Counted from the stretch's first letter, positions 25,255 to 34,778 are shown. The stretch is DNA of 64,000 bases from a bacterium (GCA_017405875.1 JAFQZM010000029.1:1-64000), one strand, 5' to 3'. Numbers and translations: made by a program. Notes: a model not told the origin generated them from the letters alone.

Positions 25255-26799
25255 TTATTCCTCAAGCGGGCATACACCTGTTTCATTGCAATAACATTCC
25301 CAGTCACGCATTATTGCATCTGTGGCTGCAATTTCTTTCCATAAATGCCATTTCCCCCAAAAGACATTGTAGCCCATTATGCTGTCAGGTAATGTTGAAG
25401 TCGTTTTGTCTACAGGGCAATAAGTCTTTTTCTTGTCAAAACGGTAGAAACAGCCGATGACATCAACTGTTCCATCTGATAAAGTGAAGAATTCCTGATA
25501 CGAAGCTCTGTTTCCCAATAACATATCCATTTCCCATCCAAAAGCAGAAACCCTATTTTTTTCTGTTTCATATTCAGTGTATTTTGGATTTTCTAAATCT
25601 TTCAGATCTACTTCGACGAATTTCGGTTTTCCATGAATATTGTAGACAACACGGTATTCGTTTTCCAAATCAATTCTCGGACTGTGACCAAGCTCTTCTT
25701 CTCCAGATTCGTTTTTTCTGTTCAATTTGAAGCACTCGTCAATGTGTTTCGGATATTTCCGCAGATCGCAATAATAAAGCTCGCGGTTGTTTGTAATGAA
25801 AGTCAGGTGGTCTCCGACAATATTACCTTCTCCTGCATAGTTGTTGATTCCTGAAAGTTCATGCCATTCCCAATCTTTTGAAGAAGAATACATCGTTTTA
25901 TCGCTACTCAAACGCAATAATGCCCAGTTCTTTCCGGCAAACGGCGGCATATTCAATCTGTCTTTGTAACCGTAATTATCGCGGATCAACTCGTAGTAAT
26001 AACCGTTTTCTGTCCGCAATACAGAAACTGTAAAAGTTTTGTAAGTGTCTGGATTCTCAATTGGAACACGGTCATAAACCTCAAAAATATAGCGGCCTTC
26101 GTTGAATGCAAGATAGCGATTTTGTCCCAAAATTTTGTATTTATCTTTTTCAGGATCATATTCGAGTATAACACCGAAATGATAACCAAAATCCATTCCT
26201 GCAACACCGTCATACATTCCGTGAGTCCAAACAGTTCCCATACCTACAGTAAAATTATTAACCGTTAGCAATCTGTCGCAGCTGCTGATAAAAGCGTCCA
26301 AAGTTTCTTTTGTTTTTGCATGCATATCAGGTAAAACACATGGCCACGGATAACATTCACGCTCTTTTGTTTGTTGTGGATCTTTTTCCTGTTCCGCAAG
26401 GTAACGCTGATAACTTTCCCAATTCTGCCATTCCCAGATGTTGCGGACGCACTGCGGATCGTTTTCAGTCGGGGTGTCGCAGCCGGGGCGGCAGAAAGTC
26501 GGCTTGCCGTTTTCATCTTTGAAGGGAAACGGAGTTTTAATCGTGTTTTCGTTGTAGCGCAGATCAAGACATTCGACCTTTTCAGAGGTATCGGAATCGC
26601 TGTCTTGACCCGGCACTTCATCTGAATCATCAACGATTTCCGGATCTTGAATGTCAGAATCATCTTCAACAGTTTCTGAATCATGAGTGTCAGTGTCGGA
26701 ATTAGGAACAGTGTCGGAATCATTCTGCGATTTCGATGACGAGCAGGAAACAAGAAGAAAAGTCAGAAAAAGTGCGATAATTTTTAAATATTTTGTCAT
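25255..26799 (-). CDS. Large lipoprotein of unknown function with Asp/Ser-rich linker
   Basis: A 514-residue lipoprotein. The signal peptide ends in LLVSC (about 15-19), followed by a low-complexity Asp/Ser/Glu/Thr linker (about 22-75) in which SD and DSD repeats dominate; such linkers hold a domain away from the membrane and may bind calcium. The rest (about 76-510) is one globular region rich in Tyr, Trp and Asp without a motif I recognise; it includes CYPWPCVLPDMH, KDWEWHELSG and a Cys-rich tail WECYCNETGVC. A strong promoter precedes it at 26826-26853. A binding or enzymatic surface protein is possible; nothing more can be said. Confidence 0.75.
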   Translation of the reverse strand: MTKYLKIIALFLTFLLVSCSSSKSQNDSDTVPNSDTDTHDSETVEDDSDIQDPEIVDDSDEVPGQDSDSDTSEKVECLDLRYNENTIKTPFPFKDENGKPTFCRPGCDTPTENDPQCVRNIWEWQNWESYQRYLAEQEKDPQQTKERECYPWPCVLPDMHAKTKETLDAFISSCDRLLTVNNFTVGMGTVWTHGMYDGVAGMDFGYHFGVILEYDPEKDKYKILGQNRYLAFNEGRYIFEVYDRVPIENPDTYKTFTVSVLRTENGYYYELIRDNYGYKDRLNMPPFAGKNWALLRLSSDKTMYSSSKDWEWHELSGINNYAGEGNIVGDHLTFITNNRELYYCDLRKYPKHIDECFKLNRKNESGEEELGHSPRIDLENEYRVVYNIHGKPKFVEVDLKDLENPKYTEYETEKNRVSAFGWEMDMLLGNRASYQEFFTLSDGTVDVIGCFYRFDKKKTYCPVDKTTSTLPDSIMGYNVFWGKWHLWKEIAATDAIMRDWECYCNETGVCPLEE

Positions 26800-26825
26800 T
26801 TCAGACTCCGCAAAAAACGAGGGAA

Positions 26826-26853
26826 AGTATAGTTTTTATTCGGAAGATTGCAA
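26826..26853 (-). promoter_or_regulatory. Sigma-70 promoter for the 514-aa lipoprotein
   Basis: On the minus strand, TTGCAA (26848-26853) and TATACT (26826-26831) are 16 bases apart, directly upstream of the gene at 25255-26799. Confidence 0.7.
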
Positions 26854-26888
26854 ATAAGACAGACGCAAAAAATGCAACACACTCCACA

Positions 26889-26939
26889 GTCGCTTTGCGA
26901 CAGCTCCCCTAGCTTAGGGGAGCACTTATGATTGTGCTC
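26889..26939. repeat. Compact triple-hairpin intergenic element
   Basis: Three adjacent perfect hairpins: GTCGC-TTT-GCGAC (26889-26901), GCTCCCCTA-GCT-TAGGGGAGC (26903-26923) and GAGCAC-N8-GTGCTC (26920-26939), the last sharing four bases with the second. It lies between two divergent promoters, so it is not a terminator for either gene. The layout is like REP/MITE-type dispersed palindromes. Confidence 0.7.
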
Positions 26940-26942
26940 TTC

Positions 26943-26970
26943 TTGATTTAAAACAGCTTCTCACTATAAT
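26943..26970 (+). promoter_or_regulatory. Sigma-70 promoter for the GDPIM lipoprotein
   Basis: TTGATT (26943-26948), 16 bases, TATAAT (26965-26970), 30 bases before the ATG at 27000. Confidence 0.8.
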
Positions 26971-26999
26971 TTTGCGTTATTTTTTTAGTGGAGGAGAAA

Positions 27000-28643
27000 A
27001 TGAAAAAGTTCTTGATTTCAATTTCTATGGTTTTGATCCTTGTTCTGACTGCATGCGGAAGCAGCAAAAAAGAGAAAGAGCCTGAAAACAACGGTGAAAA
27101 ACAGCAGATCACCTCTGCAAAAATGACCGTTTCGGCAACAGACGGCGGAACGATCGTCACTGAAGACGGCACCGCTAAGATCGAGATCCCGGCTGGCGCT
27201 ATTGATGAAGACACCGAGATCACGATGACCCTTTTTGAGAAAAAGAGTTTTCCGGATGAAGACAAACTAGTTTCAAAGGTCGTAACTTTCGAGCCGTCAG
27301 GCCTTGTTTTCAACAAAGATGTAACTATCACGCTCACTATCGACTCGACCTATACGACTGTTCCCGAAAATATGGCTGTAGTTCCGGCATTCCTCGCAGG
27401 AACGAAGTGGTCTCACCGCGAAGCAGGCGGCGATCCGATCATGGGCGGCGACCCGATCATGGCAGGAGATCCCATCATGGCGGGCGACCCGATCATGGGC
27501 GGTGACCCGATTATGGCAGGAGACCCGATCATGATGAATGCAGGACACTTCTCAAGCTACGCTTTCATACTTGTCGAAACCGGTTCGACACCTGTAGAAC
27601 CGACAACTGATCCGACAGAAGAACCCACCGGTGAACCAACGGAAGAACCTACGGAGGAACCGACCGAAGAACCCACTGAGGAGCCGACTGAAGAGCCCGA
27701 ATTGGTACAGGAATCCTACACTCTTTCCTGCACAGGTCAGACTCTCTGCTACGGAACCGACAACAAACCGCTCGAAGAGTGCGGCAGCGACCCTGAATCG
27801 GGATATTTCGGACAGGATGCACAGCGTACAGACACATGTGCGGCAAGAAACTTCACAACCGGCGGCACGAACACGAATCCGACCAACATCGACAGCAACA
27901 CTGGTCTTGAATGGCAGAAAACCTATAACGGCACGCTTGCGACATTTGAAGAAGCGGTAAGCTACTGCGAAGGTCTTGAATACGGCGGCTACTCAGATTG
28001 GAGACTTCCGGAGATTCAGGAACTTGCAACAATAATCGATTACTCTTTCTACAATTTCGTCGATGAGTCAGTTTTCCCCGATTTCCCGACGAGCGGTGCT
28101 TTCTGGTCGAACACTCTCTATGCTTCAGGTTCCAGCACGGTATCCCGTCTCGGAATAAACTTCTCTCCGAACACTATGACAGGAATCAACGACTATGCTG
28201 AGACCAAAACCAATTACGCCGTATGCGTCAGAGGCGAAGTTTTCAGAAAAGGAACAATCGTTTTCAATGAAGAACAGATCGATGGAGGTCTGGTAATCAC
28301 AGATACGGCAAGCGGACTTCAGTGGACAAAATCGAATGCAACTGGAAAGAAATGGCTCGAAGCACTTGAATACTGCGAAAACCTCACTTTCGGAGGCAAT
28401 ACAGACTGGAGACTTCCCAACATCAACGAACTTATTTCCATCATGGATTACGCAAAATATTCTCCTGCAACGGTTTTTCCGGATATTGACAGTATCACTC
28501 TCTGGAGTTCGACTTCAAAGACTCCCAAAAATGCGACAAGCTCTTCAACATCAGCTTGGAAAATGGCAACGAAAACAGGTCTTACAGCTCCTGCAACGAA
28601 AACCAGTTCATACAATGCAATGTGTGTAAGAGGAGGAAAATAA
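27000..28643 (+). CDS. Lipoprotein with ZU5-like domain, GDPIM repeats and two DUF1566 domains
   Basis: A 547-residue lipoprotein starting at the ATG at 27000, behind GGAGGAGAAA. Order: signal peptide with lipobox LTAC (16-19); ZU5-like beta domain (about 41-130, with GTAKIEIPAGAIDEDTEIT and VVTFEPSGLVFNKDVTITL); six uninterrupted GDPIM hexapeptides (143-178); a short NAGHFSSYAFILVE strand that fits the end of a ZU5-type region; a Pro-Thr-Glu repeat linker (about 198-235); and two DUF1566/Lcl domains with WRLPEIQEL and WRLPNINELI motifs. The GDPIM block thus interrupts or extends the ZU5-like domain. The downstream MFS gene begins four bases after the stop. Confidence 0.82.
   Translation: MKKFLISISMVLILVLTACGSSKKEKEPENNGEKQQITSAKMTVSATDGGTIVTEDGTAKIEIPAGAIDEDTEITMTLFEKKSFPDEDKLVSKVVTFEPSGLVFNKDVTITLTIDSTYTTVPENMAVVPAFLAGTKWSHREAGGDPIMGGDPIMAGDPIMAGDPIMGGDPIMAGDPIMMNAGHFSSYAFILVETGSTPVEPTTDPTEEPTGEPTEEPTEEPTEEPTEEPTEEPELVQESYTLSCTGQTLCYGTDNKPLEECGSDPESGYFGQDAQRTDTCAARNFTTGGTNTNPTNIDSNTGLEWQKTYNGTLATFEEAVSYCEGLEYGGYSDWRLPEIQELATIIDYSFYNFVDESVFPDFPTSGAFWSNTLYASGSSTVSRLGINFSPNTMTGINDYAETKTNYAVCVRGEVFRKGTIVFNEEQIDGGLVITDTASGLQWTKSNATGKKWLEALEYCENLTFGGNTDWRLPNINELISIMDYAKYSPATVFPDIDSITLWSSTSKTPKNATSSSTSAWKMATKTGLTAPATKTSSYNAMCVRGGK
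27426..27533 (+). repeat. GDPIM peptide-repeat block, copy 2
   Basis: Six perfect tandem 18-base units encode G/A-GDPIM without spacers. Codons vary between units (GAT/GAC, CCG/CCC, ATC/ATT), so the peptide, not only the DNA, appears to be conserved. The other block is in the transglutaminase-like protein at 4070-4258. Confidence 0.92.
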
Positions 28644-28646
28644 GAT

Positions 28647-30209
28647 TTGCAAGTTGTTGATTTTATTACTTATTCTTTAGGAGCAGGTGCCGTTCTGGCA
28701 TTTGCCGGAATTATTTGGAGCTACGCGAAAGGTCTGCGCAAAAGTCCGCGCGACATGTGGCTTCTTTTCATTTACAACATAATCGAATACACCGCCTACA
28801 TGGCGATGAACCTCACTCTCACGCTCTGGCTCACGGCAGACTGCGGGATAAGCGATCTCGGCGCTGGATCATACATCATGGTGTGGTCGATACTCCTTTC
28901 GATCATCGGCATGCTGACAGGCGCCGTCGTTGACACGATAGGCATTAGAAAAACGCTCCTCATCAGCATTTTCTTCCTGCTTTTTTCGCGCTTTTTCATG
29001 TCGTTCGTCACCAATCCGGCACTTATTTTCGTCCTCGGCTTCATCCCGATGGCGGTAGGTTTTGCCGTTGTAGGTCCGCTCGTTTCTATTGCTATCAAGA
29101 AGTACACGACGAAAGAGACCGCGGCGATGGGATTCGGCCTTTTCTACGTTCTCATGAACTTAGGCTATGCGATAGGCTCGATGCTTTTTGACAAAATCAG
29201 AGGTTTTTTCTCTGTCACCGATGCGGCAGGAGCTGTCAACGAGAATGCCGGAACAATGTTTTTAGGATTCCATTTCACAACTTACCAGATGGTCTTCGTC
29301 ATCGGTTTCGGCTTTACCATCATCAGCCTCATCGTCGCATTCTTCATCAGAGATCACATTGAAATCAACGATGAAGGCGAACTCGTCAAAACGCCGAAAA
29401 AAGAGCTCGGAAGCGGTCTCGAATCGGTCAAAAACTCGGCAATAGACGTTGCGACGATGCTCAGGAACGTCGTTGTCGAAAAAACTTTCTGGATCTACAT
29501 CGGGATTTTAGCCCTCACACTTTTTGTCCGCTGCGTATTTTTCCACTTCTCCTACACTTTCCCGAAATACGGCATCAGCGTTCTCGGCGAAGGCGCTCCG
29601 ATCGGCAACATCTACGGCTTTCTGAACTCGGTCCTCATCATTTTCGCGGTTCCGATAGTCTCCTACATCACGAAAAAGACTTCATCCTACAAAATGATGA
29701 TCATCGGTTCGATCGTTTCCTCGCTTGCATGCTTCATCGCGGTCATCCCGCCTTCATTCTTTGAAGGTCTGACGAATACTCCGCTCGGTGAGCTTGTTTT
29801 CATAAAGTGGCTCGGCATCGTCGATTCTCCCGAAAAAATGTCGGGGATCACGGCAGTCGCCGAATACTGGCCGCTTATTTTCTTCATTTTCATTTTCACG
29901 ATAGGCGAATCGATCTGGTCGCCGAGACTCATGCAGTTTACTGCTGAGATCGCACCCAAAGGAAAGGAAGGAACTTACATCGCCCTTTCGATCCTGCCCT
30001 GGTTTGCGGCAAAATTCTTCGTAGGACCGATGTCGGGACTGCTTATCAAAATCTACACTCCGTTTGAAAACGGTCATCCCCTTCCCGCTTCACCCGACCA
30101 TGCAATGATCTGGTTCTGGATCGGCGCAATGGCACTTCTCACGCCTATTACGCTATTCTGTTTCGGCAAATTCTTCATGAGAAAACTTTCCGTTGAAGCG
30201 GAAAAATAG
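28647..30209 (+). CDS. Major facilitator superfamily transporter, POT-like
   Basis: A 520-residue inner-membrane protein with about 12 or more hydrophobic helices. The first half contains FIYNIIEYTAYMAMNLTLTL, an MFS-type loop DTIGIRKT between helices 2 and 3, and GFAVVGPLVSIAIKKYTTKE, reminiscent of proton-dependent oligopeptide transporters. The substrate is not evident. The TTG start has GGAGGAAAA inside the end of the preceding lipoprotein gene, four bases downstream of whose stop it begins, so expression is probably linked. Confidence 0.8.
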   Translation: MQVVDFITYSLGAGAVLAFAGIIWSYAKGLRKSPRDMWLLFIYNIIEYTAYMAMNLTLTLWLTADCGISDLGAGSYIMVWSILLSIIGMLTGAVVDTIGIRKTLLISIFFLLFSRFFMSFVTNPALIFVLGFIPMAVGFAVVGPLVSIAIKKYTTKETAAMGFGLFYVLMNLGYAIGSMLFDKIRGFFSVTDAAGAVNENAGTMFLGFHFTTYQMVFVIGFGFTIISLIVAFFIRDHIEINDEGELVKTPKKELGSGLESVKNSAIDVATMLRNVVVEKTFWIYIGILALTLFVRCVFFHFSYTFPKYGISVLGEGAPIGNIYGFLNSVLIIFAVPIVSYITKKTSSYKMMIIGSIVSSLACFIAVIPPSFFEGLTNTPLGELVFIKWLGIVDSPEKMSGITAVAEYWPLIFFIFIFTIGESIWSPRLMQFTAEIAPKGKEGTYIALSILPWFAAKFFVGPMSGLLIKIYTPFENGHPLPASPDHAMIWFWIGAMALLTPITLFCFGKFFMRKLSVEAEK

Positions 30210-30214
30210 AACTT

Positions 30215-31882
30215 TTAGTCAGCCAGATTCTGATAAAGTCTTCTTTTTATCTTTTTAGTCGAAGTCTTTTCGAATTCCTGAGGATGGATTTTGATTTCCG
30301 ATATTTTTGTAAAGGAAGAAGAAACTGCATTTAATTTGACTCGGTTTTCTTCCATGATTTCAGCAAGCTGTTCGTCAGTCACGCCGTCTTTTCTGGCTTT
30401 TGCCGTGTCGGGAAAAACAAAGGCAGAGAGTTTGTGTTCTCTGTTTTCGATAACAAGAGATTCTGCGACATAAGGCATGGTATTGAGTTTTGCCTCTATC
30501 TCTTCAGGATAAATATTCTGCCCCGAAGCTGAAAGAATCATGCTTTTTATGCGCCCTTTTATGAACAAAAATCCTTTGTCGTCAATAAACCCGAGATCTC
30601 CCGTGTGGAACCAGCCTTCGCCGTCGAACGCTTCCGCGGTTTCCTTCTCCATTTTGTAGTAACCTGTGAAGACGTTTTCGCCTTTTACACAGATTTCACC
30701 TACTCCGTTTTCATCGGGAGCATCGATTTTAAGCTGCAGATATTCGATAACTTTTCCGCAGCTTCCTACCGGACGACCGTCGAAATAGTGTGTATAAGCG
30801 ATAAGCGGAGCACATTCGGTCATGCCGTAGCCCACCGTGAATCTGACGCCGCACTTCGCAAAAAACTCTTCGATCTGCGGATTGAAAGCGGCACCGCCGA
30901 TAAGCAGTTCAAAATGGTTGCTGCCGAAAGCGCTGTTTATCTCTTTTCCGATTTTTGAATATATCACCTTGTTAAGAAGCGGGATTTTGATAAGTGTCGC
31001 CAAAAGCCCTTTTTCAAGAAGAGGCACGATTTTAGACTGGTAAATTTTTTCCAGAATCAAGGGGACAGTGACGACAATGACCGGATTTATCTCTTCAAAA
31101 GCCTGAAGGATTACTTTCGGAGTCGGGATTTTTCCGAGGAAATAGATGTGGGCGCCGCGCGCAAACTGAGACAAAAAGTCGTAAGCACAGCCGAAGCAGT
31201 GAGCGAGCGGAAGAAACGCAAGAACATTTCCGGGCTCATCTTTCATAAGGTTGTCAACGAAAAATTTCACATTCACCATAAGTGCGTTGTGAGTCAGCAT
31301 GACACCTTTCGAAAAGCCCGTTGTTCCCGAAGTATACACTATAGAAGCCTGAGTGTCGTTTGAAACTGCTTCGAGATGGAAGTTCTCTTTAACAAGCGGA
31401 TTTTGCTTGAGTTTTTCAACAAAATCAGCATCGTTTTTTTCTGCAGGCGTCTTTTTTTCTTCGTCTTTCACAAAGAAAAATCCGAAATTTTCAAGCGAAA
31501 CCACAGCTTCCGTATTTTCAAGCGAGAGTTTTTTCGTCTTCTCGAAAACAGATTCAGCCGCGAAGAACAGCTTTGAATCTGAATGATTTACGATGTGAAC
31601 GATCTCTTCGGGCGAAAAATCGACCAGAATCGGAACAATTACCGCTCCGCAGGTGACCGAAGCGAGATAAACTATCCCCCAGTTTGATGAATTTCTGCCG
31701 CACAGAGCGATCTTGTCGCCCTTTTTTATTCCGAAATATTTAAAAAGTTCATGTATTCTGACTATGCTTGCAGCAACACCGCCGTACGAGCATGTCGCCC
31801 CGCCGTAATCGCTGAAACAGGGATTATCCCAATTTTTAAGAATTGATTTTTCAAGCGTCTCGACGAGATTTTCTTTTATCAT
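30215..31882 (-). CDS. Long-chain acyl-CoA synthetase (AMP-forming)
   Basis: A 555-residue member of the AMP-binding (ANL) family that activates a fatty acid with ATP and joins it to CoA. Motifs: SIVYTSGTTGFSKGVMLTH for ATP binding, VGYGMTECAPLI, GWFHTGDLGFID, and KGRIKSMILSASGQNIYPEE. The start ATG at 31880-31882 follows GAGAGGAAAA. The substrate range is inferred from similarity to FACS/FadD-like proteins. The palindrome at 31906-31920 lies between its probable promoter and the start codon, which could allow repression. Confidence 0.9.
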   Translation of the reverse strand: MIKENLVETLEKSILKNWDNPCFSDYGGATCSYGGVAASIVRIHELFKYFGIKKGDKIALCGRNSSNWGIVYLASVTCGAVIVPILVDFSPEEIVHIVNHSDSKLFFAAESVFEKTKKLSLENTEAVVSLENFGFFFVKDEEKKTPAEKNDADFVEKLKQNPLVKENFHLEAVSNDTQASIVYTSGTTGFSKGVMLTHNALMVNVKFFVDNLMKDEPGNVLAFLPLAHCFGCAYDFLSQFARGAHIYFLGKIPTPKVILQAFEEINPVIVVTVPLILEKIYQSKIVPLLEKGLLATLIKIPLLNKVIYSKIGKEINSAFGSNHFELLIGGAAFNPQIEEFFAKCGVRFTVGYGMTECAPLIAYTHYFDGRPVGSCGKVIEYLQLKIDAPDENGVGEICVKGENVFTGYYKMEKETAEAFDGEGWFHTGDLGFIDDKGFLFIKGRIKSMILSASGQNIYPEEIEAKLNTMPYVAESLVIENREHKLSAFVFPDTAKARKDGVTDEQLAEIMEENRVKLNAVSSSFTKISEIKIHPQEFEKTSTKKIKRRLYQNLAD

Positions 31883-31905
31883 TTTTCCTCTCAACAAACA
31901 AAACT

Positions 31906-31920
31906 GTCAAAAAGTTTGAC
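31906..31920. promoter_or_regulatory. Operator-like palindrome GTCAAA-N3-TTTGAC
   Basis: A perfect 6-3-6 inverted repeat located between the putative -10 and the start codon of the acyl-CoA synthetase gene. The position suits a repressor site; no specific regulator is identified. Confidence 0.4.
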
Positions 31921-31927
31921 GCGGCAA

Positions 31928-31954
31928 TGTATAGCAAAGTTTCCGACTATTCAA
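31928..31954 (-). promoter_or_regulatory. Possible promoter of the acyl-CoA synthetase gene
   Basis: Minus-strand TTGAAT (31949-31954) and TATACA (31928-31933) with a 15-base spacer, slightly short of optimal. Confidence 0.45.
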
Positions 31955-31962
31955 TAAAATCT

Positions 31963-34140
31963 TTATCTTTTTTGTAAAATCATATCAGAAAGTATAAGAC
32001 AGCCGTTGGCTTCCGGAACGATTTTCAGTTTGTTTCTGCCGCTCTGCATTGTTCCGTCAAATTCAAGGACATAAGGCGAACCGTCATTTCCGGTATCTTC
32101 GTAAGCATAAGCCGCTGATTTTATTCCGTTTATTTCAACAGAAAAATTCGGAGTGCATTTCGTCGGAATCATTGTGATTTTGACATTGTAAATACCTTCT
32201 CGTTTTACAGACTGTTCGAATCCGTAATAGTTTTTTCCCGTATTTTCGCCGAAAATGATGAAAAGACCCTGTCCGTCAAACTTGAAATTGTCGGAAATAT
32301 ACTTTCCTAAAATATCTTCCAGAATCTTGTTGTAGGAATTGTCAAGCACATAAACCATCTGAGGCTGCCCTTCAGCCGGAATCATTTTATGCCCGAAATT
32401 GGCGTAATAGATGCCGTCATCTTCAAGAAAAGAAAGTTTTTCGGCACGGAAAATTCTGTTTGCAAGAGCATTTCCTGCAATATCCTCGCTTACTATTTCC
32501 ATTTTCCATATCGCTTCAAAATCTTTTTCCGAATAGTATTTTCTGATATTTTCATCGGCTTTTTCCCTTGAATAGATAATCAGGTTGCCGTGTCCGTCAA
32601 AAGGCGGATTTTTCTGGAGACGGAGAATCGATTCAAAATGGAACAGCAGATGGAACGGCAGCATAACTATCGAATTTTTTATATTGTTTTCTTCTATGAT
32701 CTTTTCTATTACAGCCGGATTGTGGAGTCCCGGAAGTTTTTTCGGAAAAAGAGGAAAACTGAAAAACATGAAAAAAATCAGCGCGCCTGCGACAAAACCG
32801 TGCATCGAGACAGCCGCTATTTTCGGCAATTTATCTTTTTTGTTGATTAATTTATTATATATTTCAACAAAACCGCATGCGGCAGGAATCAGGATCATTG
32901 CCCCCGATTCCATAAGATAACGCGGTCCGAAATAGTTTCCTTCAAGAAAAAACCAAAAATAGAAACACAAAGCGCAAAGCGGAGTGAAATAGTACGGAAA
33001 GTATTTGTAAGGTTTTGATATTATTGCAGGAAATATAAAAAGCAGCATTAAGGGATGAAATGTTATCCAGTGAATGAAACCGTTGATTCTGAGAAACGAA
33101 ATATGAGCCAGAAACGGGATCGTAGTTCCTTCCAGCGGAGTCCAGCTTCTCAGAGGAGCCACCATATTGCATCCTTTCCCGAGCCCCGGACGGTGACAAA
33201 AATCCTTTATATCCATTGTGTTGAAAAGGACATCCTGCGTGAAAATAAAAGGATCACCCGTAAAAAACCGGTTGTAAACCATCAAAATCAATCCCGCGAC
33301 AACAAACGGAGCAGTAAAAAGCGCCAGTTTTTTCACGCTCTTATCTCTTGAAAGAATAAAAAACGCCAGTGCTGCATAAACATACAACGCATTTTGAGGA
33401 CGCATCATCAGCGAATATGAAAGAATTGCGCCGGCGAACAGGAAATTCAATGATTTTTCGGACTTATGAATCAACAAATAAGATGATGCCAGAACAAGCA
33501 TGAGCCCGAAGTGATGAGAAAAATAGAGAGCACCGTGCATGATATGGATCGGAGCAGCGGAAAACATGAGCATTGCAATCAGCGCCGCATGCCTGTTTTT
33601 CATTTTTTCGGCGTGGATTCCGACCAGAAAAGTGTTTATTCCGGCAATCATAGGATTAAACATATATTCCAAACTGAGTTTTGCGAAAGGAGCAAGAGCT
33701 ATACTGTATCCGGGAAGAAAAATCGAAGTGTATTTATCGTTATTCATAAACATGAACAGAGTGGAATAATGCTCTTCAAAATCGGGCAGAGGAAGATAAA
33801 ATTTACCACTGGCAATAAGTTTTGCCAACCAGACATAGTGTGCTCCGTCATCAGGCATTTCACTGACGATAAAAACGCGGTTTACGGCAAGAGTTATAAA
33901 AAACATTGCGAAAGGCAGAACTGTAAGGGAATATTTGACGGTTATTTCACCGATTTTTGCCGGAATGTCTGGTTTTATCAGATATATTGCAGTAAAAACA
34001 ACAATTGCAGCAGCAGCGCTGATATGAAAATCAGGCCAGAATACCGTAAAATATGTATAAAAACGCAAATCTGTTGCGATAAGAATGTATAGTATGAAAA
34101 AAAGAAACGCGAAGAAAAAAGCTGTGATTTTTTCTTTCAT
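31963..34140 (-). CDS. GT-C fold glycosyltransferase, family 39-like membrane protein
   Basis: A 725-residue integral membrane protein with about 11-12 predicted helices in the first 430 residues. The acidic DDGAH motif (about 97-101, after the first long loop begins) matches the catalytic loop of ArnT/PMT-type glycosyltransferases that use lipid-linked sugars. The C-terminal 270 residues form a soluble, beta-rich periplasmic domain. It probably adds a sugar to a lipid or protein on the outer side of the inner membrane. It starts 22 bases after the stop of the sigma-like gene. Confidence 0.75.
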   Translation of the reverse strand: MKEKITAFFFAFLFFILYILIATDLRFYTYFTVFWPDFHISAAAAIVVFTAIYLIKPDIPAKIGEITVKYSLTVLPFAMFFITLAVNRVFIVSEMPDDGAHYVWLAKLIASGKFYLPLPDFEEHYSTLFMFMNNDKYTSIFLPGYSIALAPFAKLSLEYMFNPMIAGINTFLVGIHAEKMKNRHAALIAMLMFSAAPIHIMHGALYFSHHFGLMLVLASSYLLIHKSEKSLNFLFAGAILSYSLMMRPQNALYVYAALAFFILSRDKSVKKLALFTAPFVVAGLILMVYNRFFTGDPFIFTQDVLFNTMDIKDFCHRPGLGKGCNMVAPLRSWTPLEGTTIPFLAHISFLRINGFIHWITFHPLMLLFIFPAIISKPYKYFPYYFTPLCALCFYFWFFLEGNYFGPRYLMESGAMILIPAACGFVEIYNKLINKKDKLPKIAAVSMHGFVAGALIFFMFFSFPLFPKKLPGLHNPAVIEKIIEENNIKNSIVMLPFHLLFHFESILRLQKNPPFDGHGNLIIYSREKADENIRKYYSEKDFEAIWKMEIVSEDIAGNALANRIFRAEKLSFLEDDGIYYANFGHKMIPAEGQPQMVYVLDNSYNKILEDILGKYISDNFKFDGQGLFIIFGENTGKNYYGFEQSVKREGIYNVKITMIPTKCTPNFSVEINGIKSAAYAYEDTGNDGSPYVLEFDGTMQSGRNKLKIVPEANGCLILSDMILQKR

Positions 34141-34162
34141 AGACCTAAGTCAAACTAAAAAA

Positions 34163-34606
34163 CTATCTGTCGCTCAGGAAACTGATGCTCTGAACATTGT
34201 ACTGGGAGCTGTTCTGACGAAGTTTCTGCAAAGCCCTCATTTCGACCTGACGGATCCTTTCTCTTGTCAGATTCATGATCGTTCCGACTTCTTCAAGCGT
34301 GACACCGCCTTTATCTGCGACATCAAGCGCGCATGTTTCGCGGAGTTCCCACACTTCTTTGCCGGGGAAATTGAATTTTATCGACTTCGTTTCGGGATTT
34401 ACATCAAGAAAAAGATGATATTTGCACGAAACAAAAAGGCACGGTCTCTTGAGTTTGAGACATTCCGAACGGTTTTTCGGCTTCTGATACGACGTGATAT
34501 CGATCAGATCCCAGTAAATCGAACCCTCTTCGAGCTTTCCCTTCTGCTCCGTGATGACCTCGGTGTAAGGTTTCTCCTTCTTTTTGGATTTCTCTTTCGA
34601 TGCCAT
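34163..34606 (-). CDS. Sigma-70 region 4-like DNA-binding protein
   Basis: A 147-residue cytoplasmic protein with a basic N-terminus and a C-terminal sigma region 4.2 helix-turn-helix (about 101-130: [20 protein letters not shown] then [10 protein letters not shown]). The middle, [16 protein letters not shown] then [13 protein letters not shown], matches a type of stand-alone region-4 protein I know from Myxococcota-related genomes. It lacks region 2, so it cannot replace a sigma factor and may act as a regulator or accessory to RNA polymerase. A near-consensus promoter lies at 34696-34723. Confidence 0.82.
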   Translation of the reverse strand: MASKEKSKKKEKPYTEVITEQKGKLEEGSIYWDLIDITSYQKPKNRSECLKLKRPCLFVSCKYHLFLDVNPETKSIKFNFPGKEVWELRETCALDVADKGGVTLEEVGTIMNLTRERIRQVEMRALQKLRQNSSQYNVQSISFLSDR

Positions 34607-34695
34607 TGCTTTACTCTGAAAAAAGTTGGTAATGTTGTATATTCAAACGGTTAAATTCTGTCATCCCACTCACAAAAAAACAAAAACGGCGCTGA

Positions 34696-34723
34696 ATAAT
34701 AGAGCTCATAAGCAGCATGTCAA
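34696..34723 (-). promoter_or_regulatory. Sigma-70 promoter for the sigma-like gene
   Basis: Minus-strand TTGACA (34718-34723), 16 bases, TATTAT (34696-34701), about 90 bases before the start codon. Confidence 0.75.
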
Positions 34724-34778
34724 CACTTTTTAGTTCAACTTATTGATTCTATTAAATATTTTATTCATTTAAAAAATC

